Assembly: GCF_900111125.1 (NCBI RefSeq)
Contig: NZ_FOGE01000034.1
Coordinates: 1 to 44,539 of the forward strand
Direction of reading: 5' to 3'
DNA length: 44,539 bases
Origin: Sphingobium sp. YR768
GTDB lineage: Bacteria > Pseudomonadota > Alphaproteobacteria > Sphingomonadales > Sphingomonadaceae
Shown here: positions 8,431-16,125 of the stretch, piece by piece
Layout of the letters: the number at the start of each line of letters is the position of its first letter
Numbering within the stretch: position 1 is the stretch's first letter
The notes under the pieces: generated by a model
Database searches by the model: none
Told to the model about the DNA's origin: nothing
Seen by the model: the letters and a program-made list of their open reading frames with translations, nothing else
Position numbers and translations under genes: made by a program

Positions 8431-9795
8431 ATGACCGACCCCGCATCCCCTCCCCCCGTCCGCTCCACCGGCTCCATCAGCCGGCGGATGATCGGCATTG
8501 CCGCACTGTGGATCAGCGTGCTGCTGATCGGCGGGGGCGTGGCGCTGGACCGGGTGCTGTCGGACGCGATCACGCGCAATTTCGACGACGGCATGAATTA
8601 TGTGCTGACCGCGATGATCGCCGCGTCGGAAATCGGCCCGGACGGCGAAGTGCTGTTCAATCGCGAACTGGCCGACCAGCGCTTTTTGGAGCCCAATAGC
8701 GGCCTTTATTACCAGATCAGCGCCAAGGGACATGAGGACTGGCGCTCCCGCTCGCTATGGGACCGGGCATTGAAGGCCCCGGCCGAACATCATGACCGGC
8801 AGCTTCACGTCTATAACAGCAAGCAGTTTCCGGGCGAAGATCTGCGCATCATGGAACGGACGGTGCTGCTGCCCGGCTCCAACACGCGCTGGCTGTTCAT
8901 GGTGGCGCAGGCGCGCGAAGGGCTGGACGGACAGATCAAGACGCTCCGCGCCACGCTGTTCAACAGCTTCGCGCTGCTGGCGCTGGGCCTGTTCGTGCTG
9001 GCGACGATCCAGACCATCTATGGCCTGCGCCCGCTGCGCAAGGTGCGGCTGGAAATCATCAAGATGCGCGACGGGCAGAAGAGTCGCGTCACCGAAGCCA
9101 TGCCGGCCGAAGTGCTGCCCATGGTCGAGGAGCTGAACGCCCTGCTCGCCCATAATGAGCGGCAGGCGGAGGAAGCCCGCACCCATGCCGGCAATCTCGC
9201 CCATGCGCTCAAGACGCCGCTGACCGTCATCATGAACGCCGCCACCGCGCAGGCCCCGGACCTGGGCGATGCGGTGATCCGCGAGGCGACGACGATGCGG
9301 CGGCAGGTCGACCATCACCTCGCCCGTGCCCGCGCCGTCGGCCGACGCGGCGCGGCGCAGAGCCGCGCCGAAGTCTGGGCCAGCCTCACCGCCGTCGAGC
9401 GCGCGGTCCAGCGCCTTTATCCCGACGCCCGCGTCGACATGGACGGCGACAAGGACGCCGCCGTCCGCGTCGAGCGGCAGGATCTGGACGAAATGCTGGG
9501 CAACCTCATAGAGAACGCGGCCAAATATGGCGGCGGCAGCGTGTTCGCCACGGTCGTGGCGCGCGCAGGCGGCATGGTCGAGATACAGGTGGAGGATGAC
9601 GGCATGGGCATCCCCGAAGCCGACCGCGTCCGCATCTTCGACCGCGGCGTCCGCCTCGATTCGGGCAAGCCGGGCACCGGCCTCGGCCTCGCCATCGTGC
9701 GCGACGTGGCGGAAATCTACGGCGGGTCGGTGATGCTTGAAGAAAGCGAGGATCTGGGCGGATTGCTGGTGCGGTTGCGGCTGCCGGCGGCATAG
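8431..9795 (+). CDS. Membrane sensor histidine kinase
   Basis: 454 aa. TM1 is about residues 20-38 and TM2 about 178-198, bracketing a sensor domain of roughly 135 aa in the periplasm. A HAMP-like linker starts at GLRPLRKVR. The dimerisation box GNLAHALKTPLTV holds the phospho-accepting His258. The ATPase domain shows the N box (MLGNLIENAAKYGG), G1 (VEDDGMGIP) and G2 (GTGLGLAIVRDV). This is the PhoQ-like class. It is the cognate partner of the regulator upstream, although a palindromic repeat separates them. The stimulus is unknown; the PepSY gene ahead hints at an envelope signal. Confidence 0.94.
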   Translation: MTDPASPPPVRSTGSISRRMIGIAALWISVLLIGGGVALDRVLSDAITRNFDDGMNYVLTAMIAASEIGPDGEVLFNRELADQRFLEPNSGLYYQISAKGHEDWRSRSLWDRALKAPAEHHDRQLHVYNSKQFPGEDLRIMERTVLLPGSNTRWLFMVAQAREGLDGQIKTLRATLFNSFALLALGLFVLATIQTIYGLRPLRKVRLEIIKMRDGQKSRVTEAMPAEVLPMVEELNALLAHNERQAEEARTHAGNLAHALKTPLTVIMNAATAQAPDLGDAVIREATTMRRQVDHHLARARAVGRRGAAQSRAEVWASLTAVERAVQRLYPDARVDMDGDKDAAVRVERQDLDEMLGNLIENAAKYGGGSVFATVVARAGGMVEIQVEDDGMGIPEADRVRIFDRGVRLDSGKPGTGLGLAIVRDVAEIYGGSVMLEESEDLGGLLVRLRLPAA

Positions 9796-9928
9796 AGGCA
9801 GGCGCCCACTGATCTGCCCGCTCGCACTCATAAGCTCAGCTTGTCAGACCCATGGATCGTTCCGCCTGTCAGGCCGTTCCCCGATGCGCTAAGCGGCGCA
9901 CCGCATGCATAGATGGGGAGTTTGATCG

Positions 9929-10615
9929 ATGGCCTACATACTGATCACCGCCAACCGCAATTACAGCAGTTGGTCGCTGCGCCCATGGGTGCTGATGAAG
10001 GCGCTGGGCCTCCCGTTCGAGGACCGGATCGAACCCTTCGCCAGCGCCACCAATTATGCCGCCTTTCGTAGCTTTTCCCCCACCGGTCAGGTGCCTGCGC
10101 TGCTCGACGGGAATCGCACCGTCTGGGATTCACTTGGCATCATCCTCTATCTGGCCGATCGCCATCCCGGCGTCTGGCCGGGGGACGAAGCCGCGCGCGC
10201 CTTTGCCCAATGCGCGACGGCCGAAATGCACAGCGGCTTTTCCACGCTGCGCAACGACTGCACCATGAATGTCGGCGTCCGGGTGGAGCCGCATCTCCAC
10301 TCCCCTGCCCTCAACCGGGATATCGCCCGGCTGCGCGAAGTGTGGGAACAGGGGCTGGACCGGTTCGGCGGGCCGTTCCTCGCTGGCCGGACCTTCACCG
10401 CGATCGACGCCTTCTACGCGCCCGTTGCCTTTCGCGTACGCACCTATGGGCTCGACGTCGGCCCGGTCGCGCAGGGCTGGGTCGATCATATGCTGGCTCA
10501 CCACGCCATGCAGCAGTGGGAAGCCGAAGCGCTGGCCGAGACATGGCGCGAAGAGAGCCATGAGGCGGAAATCGGCGCTGCTGGGCGCATCGTGGAAGAC
10601 TATCGGGCAGTGTAA
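9929..10615 (+). CDS. Glutathione S-transferase family protein
   Basis: 228 aa. An N-terminal thioredoxin-like domain (1-80) begins ILITANRNYSSWSLRPWVLM, where Ser/Tyr residues of YSSWS are the likely glutathione-activating site. SPTGQVPALLDG has the conserved cis-Pro, and TVWDSLGIILYLADRHP is the glutathione-binding helix. The C-terminal helical domain (90-220) ends with WREESHEAEI. This resembles bacterial GSTs often annotated as YfcF- or maleylacetoacetate-isomerase-like, but the substrate cannot be fixed. Cytoplasmic and apparently monocistronic, followed by a strong hairpin at 10627-10652. Confidence 0.9.
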   Translation: MAYILITANRNYSSWSLRPWVLMKALGLPFEDRIEPFASATNYAAFRSFSPTGQVPALLDGNRTVWDSLGIILYLADRHPGVWPGDEAARAFAQCATAEMHSGFSTLRNDCTMNVGVRVEPHLHSPALNRDIARLREVWEQGLDRFGGPFLAGRTFTAIDAFYAPVAFRVRTYGLDVGPVAQGWVDHMLAHHAMQQWEAEALAETWREESHEAEIGAAGRIVEDYRAV

Positions 10616-10626
10616 TCGTTGGTCTG

Positions 10627-10652
10627 GAAAATGCGCGAAAGAGCGCATTTTC
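10627..10652 (+). terminator. Terminator-like hairpin after the GST gene
   Basis: GAAAATGCGC (10627-10636) and GCGCATTTTC (10643-10652) pair perfectly over 10 bp around a GAAAGA loop, with TTTT inside the 3' arm. It starts 11 bases after the stop. Confidence 0.65.
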
Positions 10653-10655
10653 GAT

Positions 10656-10738
10656 GCGGCACCGGCCCACACCCCCACCCGACCTCCCATTAGGATACCA
10701 TGTCTGGGCTGTCGGGTGGGGGTGCGGGCCGGTGCGGC
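10656..10738. repeat. Near-perfect 28-bp inverted repeat upstream of leuC
   Basis: Arms 10656-10683 and 10711-10738 match as reverse complements at 26 of 28 positions. The core is CCCCCACCCGAC / GTCGGGTGGGGG. It lies between the GST terminator and leuC. The start of leuC is about 120 bases on, so an effect on leader RNA is possible but not shown. Confidence 0.75.
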
Positions 10739-10857
10739 AGCCTTCGCTGCCAGCCGAATAGCCTGTAACATTCTTGCCCGGTTGAAAGGAAAAACAGGTT
10801 AAATCGGTCGTTCACCCCCTTTCCCGATCTGCCCGACGGGTCTAGGGGGAGGACATT

Positions 10858-12309
10858 ATGGTCAAGCCACGCACTCTGTACGAAAAGATCTGGGACGCGC
10901 ACGTTGTCGAACGGCGTCCTGACGGCACCTGCCTCATCTATATCGACCGCCACCTCGTCCATGAAGTGACGAGCCCGCAGGCGTTCGAGGGGCTGCGCCT
11001 TGCCGGCCGCAAGGTGCGCCGGCCCGATCTGACCCTTGCGGTGCCCGATCATAACCTGCCCACCACGCCGCGCCGCGACGCGGATGGCCATCGCATTCCG
11101 ATTGCCGATCCGGAAAGCGCGCAGCAGCTCGCCGCGCTGGAGCGCAATGCGCCCGAATTTGGCGTGCGCCTGATCGGCGACGCGGACCGGGAACAGGGCA
11201 TCGTCCATGTCGTGGGACCGGAACAGGGCTTCACCCTGCCCGGCACGACTCTGGTCTGCGGCGACAGCCACACCAGTTCGCACGGCGCGCTGGGCGCGCT
11301 GGCCTTCGGCATCGGCACATCTGAAGTCGAACATGTGCTGGCCACCCAGACATTGCTGCTCAAGCAATCCAAGACCATGGCTGTCGTGGTCGATGGCGAA
11401 CTGGCGCCCGGCGTCACGGCCAAGGATGTCGCGCTGGCGATCTGCGGCACCATCGGCACGGCGGGCGGCACCGGCTATGTCATGGAATATCGCGGTTCCG
11501 TATTCCGCGACATGTCGATCGAGGGTCGACTGACCGTAGCCAACATGTCGATCGAAGCGGGCGCGCGCTCGGGCCTGTTCGCCCCTGACGAAAAGACCTT
11601 CGCCTATATTCAGGGCCGGCCGATGGCGCCCAGGGGCGCGGATTTCGAAGCGGCCGTCGCCTGGTGGAAGGCGCTCGTCACCGATGAGGGCTCCGTCTTC
11701 GACAAGACGGTGGTGATCGACGCCGCCGATATCGTCCCCACCGTCACCTGGGGCACCAGCCCGGAAGATGTGGTGGCCGTGACCGGCGTGGTCCCCGATC
11801 CGCAGAGCTTTGCCGACCCGTCCAAGCAGGCGGCGGCGCAGAAGTCGCTCGACTATATGGGCCTGACCGCCGGGCAAAAGATGGCCGACGTCGCGATCGA
11901 GCATATCTTCATCGGCAGCTGCACCAACAGCCGGATCGAGGATCTGCGCGCTGCTGCTGCCCTGCTGAAGGGGCGGCATATCGCGTCGGGCATCAAGCAT
12001 GCCATGGTCGTGCCGGGCTCCGGCCTCGTCAAGGAAATGGCCGAGTCCGAAGGGCTGGATCGCATCTTCCTGGACGCCGGTTTCGAATGGCGCGAGCCGG
12101 GCTGTTCGGCCTGCCTGGGCATGAACCCGGACAAGGTGCCCGCGGGCGAACGCTGCGCATCGACCAGCAACCGCAATTTCATGGGCCGTCAGGGGCCGGG
12201 ATCGCGCACCCATCTGGTGTCGCCCGAAATGGCGGCGGCAGCGGCCATCACTGGCCGGCTGACCGACGTTCGGGAACTGCTGAATAACAAAGAGGGGCTG
12301 GTCGCATGA
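10858..12309 (+). CDS. leuC: 3-isopropylmalate dehydratase large subunit
   Basis: 483 aa, the normal length. It catalyses isomerisation of 2- and 3-isopropylmalate in leucine synthesis, with LeuD. The 4Fe-4S ligands are Cys355 (FIGSCTNSRIEDL) plus Cys416 and Cys419 (EPGCSACLGMNP). The aconitase-family segments VPDHNLPTT and CGDSHTSSHGALGALAFGIG are intact. The start ATG at 10858 follows GGGGAGG with good spacing. Its stop overlaps the ATG of a 37-aa frame (ATGA at 12306-12309), so translation is probably coupled. The cluster continues with leuD and, further on, bolA and grxD, which deliver or sense Fe-S clusters. Confidence 0.97.
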   Translation: MVKPRTLYEKIWDAHVVERRPDGTCLIYIDRHLVHEVTSPQAFEGLRLAGRKVRRPDLTLAVPDHNLPTTPRRDADGHRIPIADPESAQQLAALERNAPEFGVRLIGDADREQGIVHVVGPEQGFTLPGTTLVCGDSHTSSHGALGALAFGIGTSEVEHVLATQTLLLKQSKTMAVVVDGELAPGVTAKDVALAICGTIGTAGGTGYVMEYRGSVFRDMSIEGRLTVANMSIEAGARSGLFAPDEKTFAYIQGRPMAPRGADFEAAVAWWKALVTDEGSVFDKTVVIDAADIVPTVTWGTSPEDVVAVTGVVPDPQSFADPSKQAAAQKSLDYMGLTAGQKMADVAIEHIFIGSCTNSRIEDLRAAAALLKGRHIASGIKHAMVVPGSGLVKEMAESEGLDRIFLDAGFEWREPGCSACLGMNPDKVPAGERCASTSNRNFMGRQGPGSRTHLVSPEMAAAAAITGRLTDVRELLNNKEGLVA

Positions 12310-12419
12310 AGAAGATTTTCTGGCTGCTGACGCTGGGCGCTTTGGCCAGCGCGGCGATGGCCGCGACGCTGGGTCGCGCCGAAGACACACCGGCGCCGCA
12401 GGTGAAGAAGGTTCACTGA
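12306..12419 (+). CDS. 37-aa signal-peptide-like micropeptide between leuC and leuD
   Basis: The ATG at 12306 overlaps the leuC stop as ATGA. The TGA at 12417-12419 shares its last base with the leuD ATG (TGATG). The peptide starts MKKIFWLLTLGALASAAMAA and ends PAPQVKKVH: a Lys-Lys start, a hydrophobic core of about 15 residues, a possible Ala-x-Ala cleavage site and a short charged tail. It could be a single-pass membrane peptide or a tiny exported product. Perfect overlap with both neighbours means it fills the gap exactly and may simply couple leuC and leuD translation. No known family recognised. Confidence 0.7.
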   Translation: MKKIFWLLTLGALASAAMAATLGRAEDTPAPQVKKVH

Positions 12420-13015
12420 TGGACAAGCTGACCACCGTCGAAGGCGGCGCCTATCCGTTCGGGATGAAGAATGTCGACACCGACATCGTCATCCCGGCGC
12501 ATTGGCTCAAGACCATTTCCCGCAATGGCCTGGGGCGCGGCGCGTTCGAAGTGCTGCGCAAGGAACCGGGCAATGTCTTTGACGATCCCGCCTATGCCGG
12601 CAGCCCGATCCTGATCGCAGGCGACAATTTCGGTTGCGGATCGAGCCGCGAACATGCCGCCTGGGCGCTCGGCGACCTCGGCATCAAGGTGGTGATCGCG
12701 CCCAGCTTTTCCGACATCTTTTCCGGCAACGCCTTCAAGAACGGCATTTTGACCGTGGTCCTGCCGCAGGACGCGGTCGATCGGCTGCTGGAAGTGGCGA
12801 AGACCGATCCGATTCATGTCGATCTGGAAGCACAGACCGTGACCACCCAGTTTCAGGATCGCTTCAGCTTCGAAATCGATCCGTTCCGCAAACATTGCCT
12901 GCTGGGCGGGCTGGATGAAATCGGCCTGACGCTGGACGACGTCGATGTGATCGACAGCTATGAGGCGAAAGTCGCGCAGGATCGCCCGTGGATCGTCCCC
13001 GCCGCCGTTGCGTAA
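12419..13015 (+). CDS. leuD: 3-isopropylmalate dehydratase small subunit
   Basis: 198 aa, full length. It is the swivelling domain that completes the LeuCD active site. Typical landmarks are NVDTDIVIPAHWLKTI near 18-33, the GDNFGCGSSREHAAWAL loop near 68-84 that binds substrate, and APSFSDIFSGNAFKNG near 94-109. The ATG at 12419 overlaps the stop of the preceding 37-aa frame, and GGTGAAGAAGG inside that frame gives a ribosome-binding site. It is followed after 58 bases by the ATPase zeta-subunit gene. Confidence 0.97.
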   Translation: MDKLTTVEGGAYPFGMKNVDTDIVIPAHWLKTISRNGLGRGAFEVLRKEPGNVFDDPAYAGSPILIAGDNFGCGSSREHAAWALGDLGIKVVIAPSFSDIFSGNAFKNGILTVVLPQDAVDRLLEVAKTDPIHVDLEAQTVTTQFQDRFSFEIDPFRKHCLLGGLDEIGLTLDDVDVIDSYEAKVAQDRPWIVPAAVA

Positions 13016-13073
13016 TTCCCCGCTTCTGCCTATCTCTTGGTCCAGAACCGATTTGCAACAGGGCTTTTGACGC

Positions 13074-13397
13074 ATGACCACCTTCGACGATCGCGAAAAG
13101 GCGTTCGAAAACATGTTCGCCCATGATCAGGAAATGGAATTCCGCATTCAGGCGCGCCGCAACCGCCTGCTGGGTGAATGGGCCGCTGCGAAGATGGGCC
13201 TGACCCCGGAAGAAACCGACGCCTATGCCAAGGCAGTGGTGCAGGCCGATTTCGAGGAAGCGGGCGACGAAGACGTCATCCGCAAGCTGGTGGGGGACAT
13301 GACCTCGGCCGGCATCGATATCGATGAGCCCGGCGTGCGGGCCGCGCTGGAAGAGCAGGCGGTGATCGCCCGCCGCATGTTCATCGAAGCACAGTAA
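13074..13397 (+). CDS. F1-ATPase zeta subunit (DUF1476 family)
   Basis: 107 aa, all helical and acidic. The signature start TTFDDREKAFENMFAHDQEM and RRNRLLGEWAA identify the DUF1476 family. In alphaproteobacteria such as Paracoccus this family is the zeta inhibitor of F1FO-ATP synthase. The inhibitory region is the N-terminal 15-20 residues, whereas the C-terminal four-helix bundle anchors to F1. The family is largely restricted to alphaproteobacteria, which supports the taxonomic assignment. It sits 13 bases before bolA, and the same zeta-bolA-grxD order is common in the class. The start ATG has only a weak upstream purine stretch. Confidence 0.9.
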   Translation: MTTFDDREKAFENMFAHDQEMEFRIQARRNRLLGEWAAAKMGLTPEETDAYAKAVVQADFEEAGDEDVIRKLVGDMTSAGIDIDEPGVRAALEEQAVIARRMFIEAQ

Positions 13398-13410
13398 GGC
13401 AACCCGAACG

Positions 13411-13644
13411 ATGCCGATGGCTGCTGACGATATTGCGGACATGATCCGCGCCGCCATTCCCGATGCGCAGGTCGAGATTACCGACCTGGCCGGCGATGGC
13501 GATCATTATGCGGCGAAGGTCGTGGCGGAGAGCTTTCGTGGCCTCAGCCGCGTCGCACAGCAGCGGGCCGTCTATGCCGCGCTGGGCGGCCGCATGGGCG
13601 GCGTGCTCCACGCCTTGCAACTGACCACCGCCGTTCCCAATTAA
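13411..13644 (+). CDS. bolA: BolA-family protein
   Basis: 77 aa. It starts MPMAADDIADMIRAAIPDAQ, carries DLAGDGDHYAAKVVAESFRG at about 26-45 and the C-terminal ALGGRMGGVLHALQL with the conserved His. BolA/IbaG proteins pair with monothiol glutaredoxins to coordinate and pass [2Fe-2S] clusters, with His as a ligand. The DGDHY segment is close to that of the short IbaG-like branch. It lies directly before grxD, and the two are likely to work as one complex. An ATG six bases later (MAADD) is an equally possible start. Confidence 0.92.
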   Translation: MPMAADDIADMIRAAIPDAQVEITDLAGDGDHYAAKVVAESFRGLSRVAQQRAVYAALGGRMGGVLHALQLTTAVPN

Positions 13645-13702
13645 CGGCCCAGAGATTCGCGTCCGGCCATGCGGGACGCCAGACAGGAATGGAAATTTTC
13701 AC

Positions 13703-14035
13703 ATGACCGACGCCGTGCAGCAGCGGATCGCCGAGATCGTCAAGGGCAGCGACGTGCTGCTTTTCATGAAGGGCACCCCGCTTTTCCCCCAGTGCGGCTT
13801 TTCCAGCCGCGCCATCGCGATCCTGGAGCATCTGGGCGTGACCTATGAAACGGTCGACGTGTTGCAGGATCAGGCGATCCGTCAGGGCATCAAGGCCTTT
13901 TCCGACTGGCCGACCATCCCCCAGCTCTATGTGAAGGGCGAATTTGTCGGCGGCAGCGACATCATGATGGAAATGTATGAAGCGGGCGAATTGAGCCAAT
14001 TGATGGCCGATCAGGGCATAGCAGCCACGAACTGA
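13703..14035 (+). CDS. grxD: Monothiol glutaredoxin, Grx4 family
   Basis: 110 aa, single glutaredoxin domain. The active site is CGFS (in FPQCGFSSRAIAIL, about 30-43) and the glutathione groove is WPTIPQLYVKGEFVGGSDI. Such proteins form [2Fe-2S]-bridged dimers with BolA and act in Fe-S transfer and iron sensing. Position four of the family motif KGTPxFP is Leu here instead of the commoner Glu or Asp, which should not affect the site. The start follows AGGAATGGA. A strong terminator lies 26 bases after the stop, closing the leuCD-zeta-bolA-grxD cluster. Confidence 0.96.
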   Translation: MTDAVQQRIAEIVKGSDVLLFMKGTPLFPQCGFSSRAIAILEHLGVTYETVDVLQDQAIRQGIKAFSDWPTIPQLYVKGEFVGGSDIMMEMYEAGELSQLMADQGIAATN

Positions 14036-14060
14036 TCCGCTTCGGGTTGAGAATATGTAG

Positions 14061-14090
14061 GGCGGTCCGGGCTTCCGGGCCGCCTTTTTC
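14061..14090 (+). terminator. Rho-independent terminator after grxD
   Basis: GGCGGTCCGG (14061-14070) pairs with CCGGGCCGCC (14075-14084) over 10 bp with one G-U, with a GCTT loop, followed by TTTTTC. It has all textbook features. Confidence 0.9.
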
Positions 14091-14152
14091 TTGGGTGGAG
14101 CAAGCGAATTGCGGTCAATCAGCTTTTTGCAAGCAATCGATGGAAAGCGGAC

Positions 14153-14491
14153 TTAGATGTCCATTCGCCAATAGCCTCGAAAAACGAAAAACATCTGTAT
14201 CACTGCCGCCGCCGCAAAAAGCACCGTTGCCACATTCATGGCAACATCACCAAAATCAGCTGCGAAGATGCCAACCATCAAAAATATCCAAGCGGGCAGC
14301 CCAATACAGATCGTGTAGAGCTTTACCCATGTAGGCTGGACAGACCAATGAGCAGCTTCGAGTGTCTATGGGTTATCGTCATTTTTCAGCCAACTCATCC
14401 AGCTATCTTGCACAGCCACGCAGCGGCCGCAATTGGCGACAAGATAGCCTTCTCTAACTGACCGCAAATGGTCGTGAACTGATTTTTTCAT
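14153..14491 (-). pseudogene. Small membrane-protein gene interrupted by an in-frame TAG
   Basis: From the ATG at 14491 one frame reads 41 codons, meets TAG at 14368-14366, then stays open for 70 more codons to TAA at 14155-14153. The first part (MKKSVHDHLRSVREG) has a C-x-x-C pair, CGRC, at 21-24. The second has two hydrophobic segments, IGLPAWIFLMVGIFAADFG and VATVLFAAAAVIQMFFVF, and ends FRGYWRMDI. Trp- and Tyr-rich, gene-like sequence on both sides of the TAG (WMSWLKNDDNP, then TLEAAHWSVQPTWVKLY) suggests one original protein of about 112 aa. A TGG codon (Trp) mutated to TAG is likely. There is no ATG between the TAG and the first membrane segment. The DNA is AT-richer than its neighbours. 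No family recognised. Confidence 0.6.
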
Positions 14492-14497
14492 CGTCTT

Positions 14498-14600
14498 GCC
14501 AGCGCAAGCTGGCATCTCAGGCGATGGCGCGAAACAGTTGAGCGTGGCGCTTACCCAAGCCTATCCCGCCATCGCCTGAGACCCCAGCTTTCGCTGGGGT
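14498..14600. repeat. Composite palindrome (CCAGC..GCTGG and CAGGCGATGGCG arms)
   Basis: TCTCAGGCGATGGCG (14515-14529) is inverted exactly at 14567-14581. Outside it are two short hairpins, GCCAGC-GCAA-GCTGGC (14498-14513) and ACCCCAGC..GCTGGGGT (14581-14600). It lies between the broken membrane gene and the CBS-domain gene. The rest of 14601-14658 shows nothing further. Confidence 0.75.
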
Positions 14601-14658
14601 GACGGGAAAGTCGATCTCCGAAGACGTCTGGCTGATCTCCAATGATCGCTCAGCCCCC

Positions 14659-15975
14659 TCAGCGGGCGGCCACCAGCAGCTTGTCGATCTTGCGGCCGTC
14701 CATGTCGACGATCTCGAAACGCCAGCCCTGATCCTCGGCATAGTCGCCCACTTCCGGCAGGCGCTTGAGCAGCCACAAAGCGTGGCCCGCCACGGTGGCA
14801 TAGTCGCGGTCTTCGGACAGGTTGATGTCGATCCGCTCGGCCAGCTGGTCGATCGGCATCTGGCCTGACACCAGCAGGCTGCCATCCTCCCGCTCGACCA
14901 TGTCCGGTTCGTCATAGGCGTCGCGGTCGGACACGAAATGGCCGGCGATGGCGGACAGCAGGTCGGCCGGGGTCACGATCCCTTCGAAATGGCCATATTC
15001 GTCATGCACCATCACCATCGGCACGTCGGACCGGCGCAGCACTTCCAGCGCGTCCATCGCATCGACTTGATCAGGCACCACTTCCGCCCGGCGCATCAGC
15101 GCTTCCAGATCAAGCGATTCGCCCCGAAACAACGCGGTCATGATGTCGCGCGCCTGCACGATGCCAATGATGTCCTCGACCGATCCGCGCCCCACCGGCA
15201 GGCGGGTGTGCGGCGTATCGAGCAGGCGAGCGCGAATCGTCGCCTCGTCAGCAGCGATATCGATCCAGTCGACATCCATGCGCTGGGTCATCACCTCGCG
15301 CACCGGGCGGTCGGCCAGCCGCACCACGCCCGAAATGATCGCCCGTTCGCTTTCCTCGATCACGCCGGACTTGCTCGCCTCGGCGACGATCAGATGCAGT
15401 TCCTCGGCGGTGACATGGCTTTCCGATTCGCGGGCGAGCCCCAGCAGCTTGAAGATCAGGCTGCTCGATGCATCCAGCACCCAGACGACGGGCGCGGTAA
15501 TCTTGGACAGCCACAGCATCGGCGTCGCCACCACCAGCGCGATCGGCTCCGGCTTGCGCAGCGCGAACTGCTTGGGCACCAGCTCGCCCACGATCAGCGA
15601 GGCATAGGTGGTCAGGCCAATGACCAGCGCGAAGCCGGCATTTTCCGCCATGTTGGGCGACAGGCCCAGCATTTCCAGCCGCTCGCCGGTCGGTCCGCCC
15701 AGGCTGGCGCCCGAATAGGCGCCCGATATGATGCCTATCAGGGTGATGCCGATCTGGACCGTCGACAGGAACTTGCCTGGATCGGCCGCCAGTTCCAGCG
15801 CGGTGCGGGCGCCGCTGCGCCCCGCTTTTTCCAGCGCCTGAAGCCGGGGCCGGCGCGCGGACACGATCGCCAGTTCGGACATAGCGAACACGCCATTGAT
15901 GGCGACGAGCGCCAGAATGATGATGAGGTCGACCCAGGGAAAGGGCGTCGGATTATGGGGGATGTTCGTGGCCAT
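14659..15975 (-). CDS. CNNM/CorC-HlyC family CBS-domain membrane protein
   Basis: 438 aa. The N-terminal DUF21 (CNNM) domain, about 1-200, has four hydrophobic segments and FAMSELAIVSARRPRLQAL, GKFLSTVQIGITLIGIISGA and GELVPKQFALRKPE. Two CBS domains follow, about 215-330, with VREVMTQRMDV and GIVQARDIMTAL. A C-terminal CorC_HlyC domain, about 350-430, contains GHALWLLKRLPEVGDYAEDQ. Relatives are linked to Mg2+/Co2+ efflux or Na+/Mg2+ exchange; older databases call them hemolysins, without good support. The protein is in the inner membrane with cytoplasmic CBS domains. It is monocistronic and divergent from the OmpA-like lipoprotein gene. Confidence 0.92.
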   Translation of the reverse strand: MATNIPHNPTPFPWVDLIIILALVAINGVFAMSELAIVSARRPRLQALEKAGRSGARTALELAADPGKFLSTVQIGITLIGIISGAYSGASLGGPTGERLEMLGLSPNMAENAGFALVIGLTTYASLIVGELVPKQFALRKPEPIALVVATPMLWLSKITAPVVWVLDASSSLIFKLLGLARESESHVTAEELHLIVAEASKSGVIEESERAIISGVVRLADRPVREVMTQRMDVDWIDIAADEATIRARLLDTPHTRLPVGRGSVEDIIGIVQARDIMTALFRGESLDLEALMRRAEVVPDQVDAMDALEVLRRSDVPMVMVHDEYGHFEGIVTPADLLSAIAGHFVSDRDAYDEPDMVEREDGSLLVSGQMPIDQLAERIDINLSEDRDYATVAGHALWLLKRLPEVGDYAEDQGWRFEIVDMDGRKIDKLLVAAR

Positions 15976-15991
15976 GGTGGTCAGTTCCCAC

Positions 15992-16020
15992 CTATAACCC
16001 CGAATCTTTCAATTTCACAA
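15992..16020 (-). promoter_or_regulatory. Possible sigma-70 promoter of the CBS-domain gene
   Basis: On the minus strand TTGTGA (16020-16015), a 17-base spacer and TTATAG (15997-15992) resemble -35 and -10 boxes. A start of transcription a few bases on would leave a very short leader before the ATG at 15975. Confidence 0.35.
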
Positions 16021-16125
16021 CATCGCCATCATCATGAGTTCAGTTCGGTTGTGGAACAAACGCTTCAACTCGGCCATTGAGGGGGGCATCCGCCCCGGCG
16101 GACGAGAAGACAAGGGAACAGGACA

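Noticed and set aside
10739..10857. Leucine attenuator or leader peptide upstream of leuC
   Set aside because: No short frame with a run of Leu codons followed by alternative hairpins is visible in the 120 bases before the ATG.
14047..14334. 95-codon plus-strand frame after the grxD terminator
   Set aside because: It starts inside the terminator and is antisense to the broken membrane-protein gene, whose translation is much more protein-like.
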